DNA from: an uncultured Ruminococcus sp.
Lineage (GTDB): Bacteria; Bacillota; Clostridia; Oscillospirales; Acutalibacteraceae
Assembly (NCBI GenBank): GCA_958403905.1
Contig: CATXZD010000011.1
Coordinates: 1-64,000, forward strand
DNA length: 64,000 bases
Direction of reading: 5' to 3'
Made by a program: the position numbers and the translations under genes. Below, in pieces: positions 17,701 to 25,020 of this stretch (positions within the stretch are counted from its first letter, which is position 1; every line of letters starts with the position of its first letter). The notes beneath the pieces are model-generated. The model did no database searches. It was not told the origin of the DNA and saw nothing but the letters and a program-made list of their open reading frames with translations.

Positions 17701-18475
17701 ACGTATGAATATCGGTCAGGTGCTTGAGGTTCACCTCGGCTATGCGGCTAAGGCACTTGGCTGGAAGATTATGACTCCGGTATTTGACGGAGCGCATGAG
17801 CAGGATATCTTTACTGCTCTTAAGGACGCAGGCTACAGCGAAGACGGTAAGACATGGCTTATTGACGGACGTACCGGCGAACGCTTTGACAACCCCGTAA
17901 CAGTAGGTTATATGTACTACCTCAAGCTGCATCACCTCGTTGATGAAAAAATTCACGCAAGAAGCACAGGTCCTTACTCTCTCGTTACACAGCAGCCTCT
18001 GGGCGGTAAAGCTCAGTTCGGCGGTCAGCGTTTCGGTGAAATGGAAGTTTGGGCACTTGAGGCTTACGGTGCAGCTTATACACTACAGGAAATTCTTACA
18101 GTTAAGTCGGATGACGTTGTAGGACGTGTAAAGACTTACGAGGCTATTGTAAAGGGTCAGAATATTCCTGCGCCGGGTATTCCCGAATCATTCCGAGTTC
18201 TTATCAAAGAGCTTCAGTCGCTTGCTCTTGACGTTCGTGTGCTTGACTGTGACGGCGAAGAGATTGACATCAAGCAGAAGTTTGACGAGGATGAGGATAT
18301 TGCAGAGGCAACAGCACCGTCAGAATTTGAAGAAGAAAACGTTATGACCTCAATGGACGGCTATACGCTTGATGAGGGCGGCGAAGAAGGCAATATGTTT
18401 GATGAATCAATTGCCGATGAAGAAGCCGATGAAGATTTCTTTGATTTTGACGATTTTGGCAACGATGAAATGTAA
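14753..18475 (+). CDS. rpoB: RNA polymerase beta subunit
   Basis: Beta subunit of RNA polymerase (1240 aa). The rifampicin pocket reads SQFMDQTNPLAELTHKRR then SALGPGGLSRDRAGFEV, with the aspartate, histidine and serine positions linked to resistance all wild type. GDKMAGRHGNKG and the C-terminal LGGKAQFGGQRFGEMEVWALEAYG are present. The last 80 or so residues form an acidic tail rich in E, D and G beyond the conserved end. ATG follows AAGGAGTG. rpoC follows 12 bp later. Confidence 0.98.
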   Translation: MVNVKPVKLGNTERMSFGKIDEVIDMPNLIEIQKASYQWFLDEGLKDVFKDVSGITDYQDNLVLDFIDYTLDVDHPNYSVIECKVRDATYSAALRVTARLLNKSTGEIKESNVFMGDFPLMTPSGTFVINGAERVIVSQLVRSPGVYYKMDHDKTGKELYSTTVIPNRGAWLEYETDVNDVFYVRIDKNRKLPVTSFIRALGLGSDAEILEFFGDDERMKATIEKDQASNIEEGLIEVYKKLRPSEPPTVDSARTHINNLFFDPNRYDMSRVGRYKYNKKLGIANRLEGQILAEPIANPRTGEVMALRDEKISKEKAFEIENAGVNVAYVKAADETIVKIISNGMVDIGCYVDFDAEKECEIKEHVRFDVLCEILDSASNEDELKSMLRERAAELVPNHITVEDIFATINYLNCVAHGVGNTDDIDHLGNRRIRSVGELLQNQFRIGFSRLERVVRERMTTQSQDMDSLSPNSLINIRPVTAAIKEFFGSSPLSQFMDQTNPLAELTHKRRLSALGPGGLSRDRAGFEVRDVHYTHYGRMCPIETPEGPNIGLISYLASFARINKYGFVEAPFRKIDKETGIVTDEVVYMTADVEDNYVVAQANEPLDENGRFVHSRVVGRYLDEFVELPPDRFDYMDVSPKMVVSVATAMIPFLENDDANRALMGANMQRQAVPLLRSQAPIVGTGMEYKAGTDSGVCILAEEDGIVMSVDARNIRVQYDSGRVQDFEVIKFLRSNQGTCFNQRPIVARGQRVKKGEVLADGPATDNGEIALGKNALIGFMTWEGYNYEDAVLINEKIVRDDVYTSIHIEEYDTEARDTKLGPEEITRDIPNVGEDVLKYLDEDGIIQIGSEVKAGDILVGKVTPKGETELTAEERLLRAIFGEKAREVRDTSLRVPHGECGTVVDVKVFTRADSRNELQPGVNKVVRVYLALKRKISVGDKMAGRHGNKGVVSRILPVEDMPFLPDGTPLDIVLNPLGVPSRMNIGQVLEVHLGYAAKALGWKIMTPVFDGAHEQDIFTALKDAGYSEDGKTWLIDGRTGERFDNPVTVGYMYYLKLHHLVDEKIHARSTGPYSLVTQQPLGGKAQFGGQRFGEMEVWALEAYGAAYTLQEILTVKSDDVVGRVKTYEAIVKGQNIPAPGIPESFRVLIKELQSLALDVRVLDCDGEEIDIKQKFDEDEDIAEATAPSEFEEENVMTSMDGYTLDEGGEEGNMFDESIADEEADEDFFDFDDFGNDEM

Positions 18476-18487
18476 GGAGGAAGTACA

Positions 18488-21400
18488 ATGATAGATAATA
18501 ATGTTTTTGACTCAATAAAAATCGGACTTGCTTCCCCTGAGCAGATAAGAGCGTGGTCTTACGGTGAGGTTAAAAAGCCCGAAACCATCAACTATCGTAC
18601 ACTCAAGCCTGAGCGTGACGGTTTGTTCTGTGAGCGTATTTTCGGACCTACAAAGGACTGGGAGTGCCATTGCGGAAAATACAAGAGAATCCGTTTTAAG
18701 GGTAAAATCTGCGACCGTTGCGGTGTTGAAGTAACGCGTGCAAAGGTAAGACGTGAGCGTATGGGTCACATTGAGCTTGCAGCTCCCGTTTCACACATCT
18801 GGTATTTCAAGGGTATTCCCTCAAGAATCGCCCTTATGCTTGATATTTCTCCAAAGGCACTAGAAAATGTACTTTATTTTTCACAGTACATTGTAACTGA
18901 TCCCGGTGACTGCCGTGACCTTGCAAAGCTTCAGTGCCTTTCCGAAAATGAATACAACGATATGCGCGAAAAGTACGAGGACGACTTTGAGGCAGGAATG
19001 GGCGCGGAGTCCATCAAAAAGCTTCTTGAGGAAATCGACCTTGAAGCACTTTGCGCACAGCTTAAAGAAGAGCTTGAAACAGCTTCGGGACAGAAAAGAG
19101 TTCGTCTGTTAAAACGCCTTGATGTTGCAGAAAGCTTCAGACTGTCGGGTAACCGTCCCGAGTGGATGATTCTCGACGTTGTTCCGGTAATTCCGCCGGA
19201 TATTCGTCCTATGGTTCAGCTTGACGGCGGACGTTTTGCTACATCTGACTTAAACGACCTATATCGCCGTGTTATCAACAGAAACAACAGACTTAAAAAG
19301 CTTCTTGAGCTTAATGCTCCTGAAATTATTATCCGCAACGAAAAGAGAATGTTGCAGGAATCTGTTGACGCACTTATTGACAACGGCAGAAGAGGCAGAC
19401 CCGTAACAGGACCTAACAACCGTGCGCTCAAGTCACTTTCCGATATGCTCAAGGGTAAGCAGGGACGTTTCCGTCAGAACCTTCTCGGTAAACGTGTTGA
19501 CTACTCAGGACGTTCGGTTATCGTTGTAGGACCGGAACTCAAAATGTATCAGTGCGGTCTGCCGAAAGAGATGGCTCTTGAACTGTTCAAGCCGTTTGTT
19601 ATGAAACGCCTTGTTGAAACAAAGGCTGAACAAAATATTAAATCTGCAAGAAAAGCAGTTGAACGTGCAAAAGAAAATGTATGGGACGCTCTTGAAGTTG
19701 TAATTAAGGGTCATCCCGTACTCCTTAACCGTGCTCCAACACTTCACCGACTTGGTATTCAGGCATTTGAGCCTGTTTTGGTTGAAGGCCGTGCACTCAA
19801 ACTTCATCCGCTTGTATGTACAGCTTACAATGCCGACTTCGACGGCGACCAGATGGCTGTTCACGTTCCGCTTTCGGCAGAAGCTCAGGCAGAAGCAAGA
19901 TTCCTTATGCTTGCCGCTAACAACCTGCTCAAACCCTCTGACGGTCAGCCTGTTGCTGTTCCTACACAGGATATGATTCTCGGTTCTTATTATCTTACAC
20001 TTGACAAGGACGGAGAAGCAGGAGAAGGCAAAGTATTCCGTGACATTGACGAGGTTATGATGGCTTATCAGACCGGCGTAATCCAGCTCCATTCTAAAAT
20101 CAAGGTTAGACGTGAGATGGAAATTGACGGTAAAATGGAGTCTGCTCTTGTAGATACCACAATCGGTAAGATTATCTTCAATAATCCGATTCCGCAGGAT
20201 TTGGGTTTTGTTGACAGGTCTGTTCCGGAAAACAAATTTAAGTTCGAGGTTGACTTCCTTGTAGGCAAGTCAGGACTTAAAAAAATTATTGACAGATGCA
20301 TTAAAATTCACGGTACTGCAAAAACAAGTCAGGTGCTTGATGATATTAAGGCACAGGGCTACAAGTATTCAACAAAGGGTGCTATTACCGTTGCAGTTTG
20401 CGACGCCGTAATTCCTCCGCAGAAGAAAGAAATTATTGCGAAAGCAGAGGAAGAAGTAGACGTAATCCGTGATGAATATATGATGGGTCTTCGTTCCAAC
20501 GAGGAGCGTTACGATGAAATTCTCCGCATCTGGGAGAAAGCAACTAACGATGTAACCGACGCGCTTCAGAAGAACCTTGATCGTTACAACCCAATCTTTA
20601 TGATGGCTGATTCAGGTGCCCGTGGTAGTATGAGCCAGATTCGTCAGCTTGCCGGTATGCGTGGTCTTATCGCTAACACATCCGGTAAGACAATTGAAAT
20701 TCCTATTCGTGCTAACTACCGTGAAGGTCTTAACATTTTGGAATACTTTATTTCATCTCGTGGTGCTCGTAAAGGTCTTGCCGATACAGCTCTGCGTACA
20801 GCCGACTCCGGTTACCTCACACGTCGTCTTGTTGACGTTTCGCAGGAGGTTATTATCCGTGAAGAGGACTGCGGAACTACCGAGGGTCTTGAAATCTTTG
20901 ACATCAAGGTAGGCGACTCCAACGTAATTGAAGGACTTCACGAACGTCTTATCGGACGTTATCTGCTTGATGACTTCTGCGACTCAAACGGAAACGTACT
21001 TGTTTCAAAAGACGTTATGATGGGTGACAAGGAAGCCGACATCATCGTAAATTCTGGTGTTGAAAGCATTAAAATACGTTCCGTACTTTCCTGTCGTGCA
21101 AAGCACGGTGCTTGCAGAAAGTGCTATGGTTCAAACCTTGCTAACCGCCAGCCTGTTACAGTCGGCGAAGCTGTAGGTATTATTGCCGCTCAGTCAATCG
21201 GTGAGCCGGGTACACAGCTTACAATGAGAACGTTCCACACAGGCGGTGTAGCTTCTGCCGAAGATATCACACAGGGTCTTCCGAGAGTTGAAGAGCTGTT
21301 TGAAGCTCGTAAGCCTAAGAGCCTTGCAATCATAAGTGAGATCGATGGTGAGGTTCGATTTGAAGAAATCAAGAACGCACGCCATGCAGTAATTTATAAC

Positions 21401-22105
21401 AAGGAAACAAGCGAGGAAAGGGCATACCTTATTCCGTTTGGCTTCCGTGTAAAAGTGCAGGAAGGACAGCAGATTAAGAAAGGTGACAAAATCACCGACG
21501 GTGCTGTTAATCCGCACGATATACTCGACATTCTCGGACCTGAGTCAGTAATGAACTACCTTATCAGCGAAGTGCAGAGCACATACCGCTTACAGGGTGT
21601 TGAAATCAACGATAAACATATCGAAGTTATCGTTCGTCAGATGATGCGTAAAGTAAGAGTTGACGATGCAGGTGATACCAAGTTTATGTCAGGTCAGACC
21701 TATGACAAGAACGAGGTTCTTGCCGAAAACGAAGAAATCAAAAAGCGCATTGCCGCTGGCGAAGAGGGACTCAGAGAGGCAACCTTTACTCAGCTTCTGT
21801 TAGGTATTACAAAGGCTGCGCTTGCAACCGACAGCTTCCTTTCTGCCGCATCGTTCCAGGAAACTACAAGAGTTCTTACTGACGCCGCAATCAAGGGCAA
21901 GGTTGACCCGCTTGTTGGTCTTAAGGAGAACGTATGTATCGGTAAGCTTATTCCTGCCGGTACAGGTATGAGGAGATATGCTAACGTTCAGCTTGAAAGC
22001 AACGCTCCTGTTGTTGCTCCGACTGAAAGTGAAGATGAACCTTCGACAGAGGAAATTGATAATTCTCCTGTTGATGAAGAAGCTCCTGCTTTTGCAGAAG
22101 AATAA
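18488..22105 (+). CDS. rpoC: RNA polymerase beta' subunit
   Basis: Beta' subunit (1205 aa). The N-terminal zinc ribbon CHCGKYKRIRFKGKICDRCG, the catalytic magnesium-binding NADFDGDQM, the bridge-helix/trigger-loop region and the second zinc site CRAKHGACRKCYG are all present. The C-terminus carries about 30 acidic, proline-rich residues. AAGGAGG precedes the ATG. It is cotranscribed with rpoB and closed by a terminator. Confidence 0.98.
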   Translation: MIDNNVFDSIKIGLASPEQIRAWSYGEVKKPETINYRTLKPERDGLFCERIFGPTKDWECHCGKYKRIRFKGKICDRCGVEVTRAKVRRERMGHIELAAPVSHIWYFKGIPSRIALMLDISPKALENVLYFSQYIVTDPGDCRDLAKLQCLSENEYNDMREKYEDDFEAGMGAESIKKLLEEIDLEALCAQLKEELETASGQKRVRLLKRLDVAESFRLSGNRPEWMILDVVPVIPPDIRPMVQLDGGRFATSDLNDLYRRVINRNNRLKKLLELNAPEIIIRNEKRMLQESVDALIDNGRRGRPVTGPNNRALKSLSDMLKGKQGRFRQNLLGKRVDYSGRSVIVVGPELKMYQCGLPKEMALELFKPFVMKRLVETKAEQNIKSARKAVERAKENVWDALEVVIKGHPVLLNRAPTLHRLGIQAFEPVLVEGRALKLHPLVCTAYNADFDGDQMAVHVPLSAEAQAEARFLMLAANNLLKPSDGQPVAVPTQDMILGSYYLTLDKDGEAGEGKVFRDIDEVMMAYQTGVIQLHSKIKVRREMEIDGKMESALVDTTIGKIIFNNPIPQDLGFVDRSVPENKFKFEVDFLVGKSGLKKIIDRCIKIHGTAKTSQVLDDIKAQGYKYSTKGAITVAVCDAVIPPQKKEIIAKAEEEVDVIRDEYMMGLRSNEERYDEILRIWEKATNDVTDALQKNLDRYNPIFMMADSGARGSMSQIRQLAGMRGLIANTSGKTIEIPIRANYREGLNILEYFISSRGARKGLADTALRTADSGYLTRRLVDVSQEVIIREEDCGTTEGLEIFDIKVGDSNVIEGLHERLIGRYLLDDFCDSNGNVLVSKDVMMGDKEADIIVNSGVESIKIRSVLSCRAKHGACRKCYGSNLANRQPVTVGEAVGIIAAQSIGEPGTQLTMRTFHTGGVASAEDITQGLPRVEELFEARKPKSLAIISEIDGEVRFEEIKNARHAVIYNKETSEERAYLIPFGFRVKVQEGQQIKKGDKITDGAVNPHDILDILGPESVMNYLISEVQSTYRLQGVEINDKHIEVIVRQMMRKVRVDDAGDTKFMSGQTYDKNEVLAENEEIKKRIAAGEEGLREATFTQLLLGITKAALATDSFLSAASFQETTRVLTDAAIKGKVDPLVGLKENVCIGKLIPAGTGMRRYANVQLESNAPVVAPTESEDEPSTEEIDNSPVDEEAPAFAEE

Positions 22106-22127
22106 TTAAATTCAAAAGACATACCGA

Positions 22128-22166
22128 AAGGGACACTTCGTATAATGAAGTGTCCCTTATGCGTTT
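22128..22166 (+). terminator. Terminator after rpoC
   Basis: Twelve-bp perfect stem AAGGGACACTTC / GAAGTGTCCCTT followed by ATGCGTTTT. Confidence 0.85.
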
Positions 22167-22235
22167 TCGGAAAGTAATTAATGATGTGAGAATTTTTACA
22201 GTTTTAAAGGTTTTTTGAACTTAAAATAAAACTTC

Positions 22236-22264
22236 TTGACAGATATATCAGTCTGATGTATGAT
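22236..22264 (+). promoter_or_regulatory. Promoter of the PadR unit
   Basis: TTGACA at 22236-22241 and TATGAT at 22259-22264, 17-bp spacer. The spacer is almost filled by operator 1. Confidence 0.8.
22243..22261. promoter_or_regulatory. Operator 1 of the PadR unit
   Basis: ATATATCAG-T-CTGATGTAT, a 19-bp near-perfect palindrome lying between the -35 and -10 boxes. It is a near copy of operator 2, 24 bp away centre to centre. Confidence 0.75.
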
Positions 22265-22266
22265 AA

Positions 22267-22285
22267 ATATATCAGACTGATATAT
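22267..22285. promoter_or_regulatory. Operator 2 of the PadR unit
   Basis: ATATATCAG-A-CTGATATAT, a perfect palindrome with 9-bp arms over the expected transcription start. Together with operator 1 it suggests autorepression by the PadR protein encoded downstream. Confidence 0.78.
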
Positions 22286-22298
22286 TGGAGAAATTATA

Positions 22299-22625
22299 TG
22301 AAGAGGCAGAGAATAAGAAAGCTGCTGCTAATAGATTCTTTCTCGTTACACTATACTATTTTAGCCCTGCTTTGATAATAAATGCCGGTCTAAGTGGAAT
22401 AATTAAAGGGAGTTTTATAGTGTTTGCACTGATGTTTATTATGTCTATTCCATTTGGAAGATGCAACAAAACCTGTCCTATGGGAATTGATGTTATGAAT
22501 AAAATAAAGAACAATGTTATTAACAATTCGGAATGTATCCAATTCGGGCTTGCGTTGATAATTGTTCTAAAAACCTCCTGTCTTATGGATTGATTGAAAG
22601 AAAGGATAACAACAATGGCAAATGA
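22299..22625 (+). pseudogene. Decayed 4Fe-4S ferredoxin-type membrane protein gene
   Basis: Remnant of a PadR-linked 4Fe-4S membrane protein. GGAG at 22287-22290 points to the ATG at 22299, whose frame reads MKRQRIRKLLLI and then stops at 22374-22376. The sense continues in the +1 frame as RFFLVTLYYFSPALIINAG ... MFIMSIPFGR, jumps directly to RCNKTCPMGIDVMNK, and then returns to the first frame for ACVDNCSKNLLSYG, ending at the TGA at 22623. Intact relatives have several further membrane helices and a full ferredoxin motif between IPFGR and CNKTCPMG, so an internal deletion plus two frame changes is inferred. One cluster cysteine is also lost (CIQF where CIQC is expected). The remaining frame from a TTG at 22285 gives 102 residues, unlikely to be functional. 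Confidence 0.72.
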
Positions 22626-23166
22626 GAAAAAGATTGATTGTGTAATTTTGGGTTTATTAAGTCACGAAGAACTGACGGGATATGAAATAAAAAAAAGAAT
22701 GGATACAACTTTAAAATATTTTTGGAGTGCAAGTTACGGCAGCATATACCCTGCATTGAGTGACCTGGTTAATAGAGGGTTGGCTACTAAAAGAGAAGAT
22801 ACAGAGAATAAAAGAAATAAGTTAATTTATACTATAACAGATGAAGGGCGCAGTTACCTTAAAAAATGGCTGAAATTGCCGGTTGAAAAAGATGAGCTTC
22901 GTTATGAAACCCTGCTTAAATTGTTTTTTGGAAACGAGCAAGGTGCAGAGCAAGCATTGTTACATATAAAAGCATTCGAAGAAAAAATAAAAAAAGAATT
23001 GCCAAGTCTTTTAGGCGCAGAACAAGTTTTAAAAAGCTGTCTGAATGATGATAGTACCCACAAATACTATTTGCTTACGGTGCAGTTTGGTATAAAAACC
23101 TATAGTGCCTATTTAGAGTGGTGTGAAGAAGCCAAAAAAATTTTGATAGAAACGGAGAATCAATAA
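22615..23166 (+). CDS. PadR family transcriptional regulator
   Basis: A 183-residue DNA-binding regulator. The N-terminal winged helix contains ILGLLSHEELTGYEIKKRM and SYGSIYPALSDLVNRGL, the PadR signature, and the C-terminal half is helical for dimerisation. ATG at 22615 follows AAAGG at suitable distance; the track start upstream is not favoured. It overlaps the end of the decayed ferredoxin gene and abuts the next gene with no gap. It probably represses its own promoter through the two palindromes at 22243-22285. The inducer is unknown. Confidence 0.93.
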   Translation: MANEKKIDCVILGLLSHEELTGYEIKKRMDTTLKYFWSASYGSIYPALSDLVNRGLATKREDTENKRNKLIYTITDEGRSYLKKWLKLPVEKDELRYETLLKLFFGNEQGAEQALLHIKAFEEKIKKELPSLLGAEQVLKSCLNDDSTHKYYLLTVQFGIKTYSAYLEWCEEAKKILIETENQ

Positions 23167-23646
23167 ATGACAGGACACTTTGGGTTTTCATATATAGGAT
23201 TGATATTTTTACTGTTGTTATTTGTTCCTAATATTATTTGGACACGAAAAAAACCACAAGGATATGTTTCCGAAAATGAAAACAAAATACTGCTGATTTT
23301 TGAAAGGACAGGAGAATTTTTGACGACGATATGTGTTTTAATTTTTGATGATTTCAATTTGCACGGTTGGTCAAATTGGACTTGGTGGATTATTGCTGCA
23401 TTTATATTAATGATAATGTATGAAATATGGTGGATACGTTATTTCCGCAGTGAACGAAAACTATCAGACTTTTATGGCAGTTTTTGTGGTGTTCCGCTTC
23501 CAGGTGCAACATTGCCTGTAATTTCCTTTTTATTGCTTGGTATATACGGGAAAAACGTATGGCTTTTAGGTGCTACAATAATTTTAGGCATTGGACATAT
23601 AGGAATACATATGCAACATAGTAAAGCACTTAAAAGTGCAATATGA
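23167..23646 (+). CDS. Small integral membrane protein in PadR unit
   Basis: A 159-residue hydrophobic protein with about five membrane segments (roughly residues 6-25, 52-62, 72-92, 115-130, 134-150), separated by short charged loops (WTRKKPQGYVSENENK; FRSERKLSDFYGSF). No catalytic motif was recognised. ATG directly follows the padR stop codon, so the genes are translationally coupled. As the only intact gene downstream of padR it is the likely regulated target; transport or envelope stress function is only a guess. Confidence 0.8.
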   Translation: MTGHFGFSYIGLIFLLLLFVPNIIWTRKKPQGYVSENENKILLIFERTGEFLTTICVLIFDDFNLHGWSNWTWWIIAAFILMIMYEIWWIRYFRSERKLSDFYGSFCGVPLPGATLPVISFLLLGIYGKNVWLLGATIILGIGHIGIHMQHSKALKSAI

Positions 23647-23738
23647 AAAATATTAAAGAACAGTATAATGGAAATGTATAAATCATTACAGCTATTTATT
23701 GACTCTAAATTCCAATTTGTATTAAGGAGTTACTATAG

Positions 23739-23770
23739 AATTAAGGGACTGCAATGCAGTCCCTTAATTG
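23739..23770. terminator. Bidirectional terminator between convergent units
   Basis: Fourteen-bp perfect stem AATTAAGGGACTGC / GCAGTCCCTTAATT. Confidence 0.88.
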
Positions 23771-23807
23771 TTATAAAATTCAATTACCATTGATTTGATT
23801 GCTTACA

Positions 23808-24989
23808 CTAAGCAAACATACTCATCAGTTGTGCAACTAAAAGACCGCCGCCTGTGCCGACTACATAACCGAGAAGTGCCATAATAATACCAACTGGCAC
23901 TAATGCACTGCTGTATGTACCTGCAAGAACAGGGGCTGTAGCCGTGCCGCCGATGTTTGCTAAGGATGCAACTGCACAAGTGAATATATCTAAATGAAGA
24001 AGCTTAGCAAGAATAAGCATAATAACAATGTGAATAACAAGAATGATAAGACCTGTCAACAGCCACATCGGAGCGTTGCCCATTGCGCTTAAGTCTGCAC
24101 GAGAAGCAATAAGAGCAATTACAATGTAAAGCATTGTATTTGAAAGTTCTTCTGTGCCGGAAATGTTTCCGAAGGGTGTAAGAGCAAGAAGAATGCCTGC
24201 AAAGGTAACTATCAAAACTGTCCAGGTTGCTTTATCAAAAATAGCTAATTGAGGTATGCTTGCCAGCAAATCTCCAAGTAATGAAGAGCAGGCAGAAACC
24301 ATTAACGCAGAGCCTATAAGGATAGAAATATTCTGGAATGTAATAGGCTTGTTGTTTTTGGCTGCCTCTGCTGCAAGAGATTCGCCAACGCTGTCAATAT
24401 TTTTTGTATTAGCTTTTGTCCATTTGTTAAACTTCTTTGAAAAGCCGATTGCCCACAATAAGAACATTACATAAAGTGTAGCACAGATTGAGTCCATAAC
24501 AAGAGCATAGCCCATTGCGTTTTCACTTACGTTAAGTGCACTTTGGATAGCAAGCATATTTCCGCCGCCTCCCATCCAGCTTCCGCATAAAGCACCCAGC
24601 GACTGCCATGCGTCAGCACCGATAGCACCTTTCATAATAACGAAAGCCACTACAAAGCCTAAGCCTATTGAAATGGTTGCAGAGAAAAATCCGATTAACA
24701 TTTTGGGACCAAGCTTTATGATTTTTCTAAGGTCACATCTTAGAAGCATCAAAAAGAGCATAGCATATAGTATTGGGTTTTTCATAGCAGAATATGTTTC
24801 TGCTGTAGCTTCAAGGTCCCATAATTTTACTGTGCAAAGAACCATAAGTCCTAAGTAGATTAGTACAATAGGCGGTGCAAACTGAAAAATCTTTTGTGCT
24901 GCCTTGCCTTTGAATATTTTAGGCAGACAGATTAAGAGGGCAGCAATAAAAATGATAGTTGCTAAGTATAAAAATCCATTAGTAATCAT
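23808..24989 (-). CDS. DUF819 family membrane protein
   Basis: A 393-residue integral membrane protein with around ten hydrophobic segments. The conserved region reads LGALCGSWMGGGGNMLAIQ and ends near GTATAPVLAGTYSSALVPVG, the pattern of DUF819 (YjcL-like) proteins, which look like secondary transporters with an inverted-repeat fold. ATG follows AGAGGAG. It lies 31 bp downstream of the pepD-type dipeptidase on the same strand, so the pair probably form an operon and the membrane protein may move a dipeptide or amino acid. Substrate is not known. Confidence 0.87.
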   Translation of the reverse strand: MITNGFLYLATIIFIAALLICLPKIFKGKAAQKIFQFAPPIVLIYLGLMVLCTVKLWDLEATAETYSAMKNPILYAMLFLMLLRCDLRKIIKLGPKMLIGFFSATISIGLGFVVAFVIMKGAIGADAWQSLGALCGSWMGGGGNMLAIQSALNVSENAMGYALVMDSICATLYVMFLLWAIGFSKKFNKWTKANTKNIDSVGESLAAEAAKNNKPITFQNISILIGSALMVSACSSLLGDLLASIPQLAIFDKATWTVLIVTFAGILLALTPFGNISGTEELSNTMLYIVIALIASRADLSAMGNAPMWLLTGLIILVIHIVIMLILAKLLHLDIFTCAVASLANIGGTATAPVLAGTYSSALVPVGIIMALLGYVVGTGGGLLVAQLMSMFA

Positions 24990-25020
24990 ATAAACTCCTC
25001 TTTTGTATTATGTTTATTTA

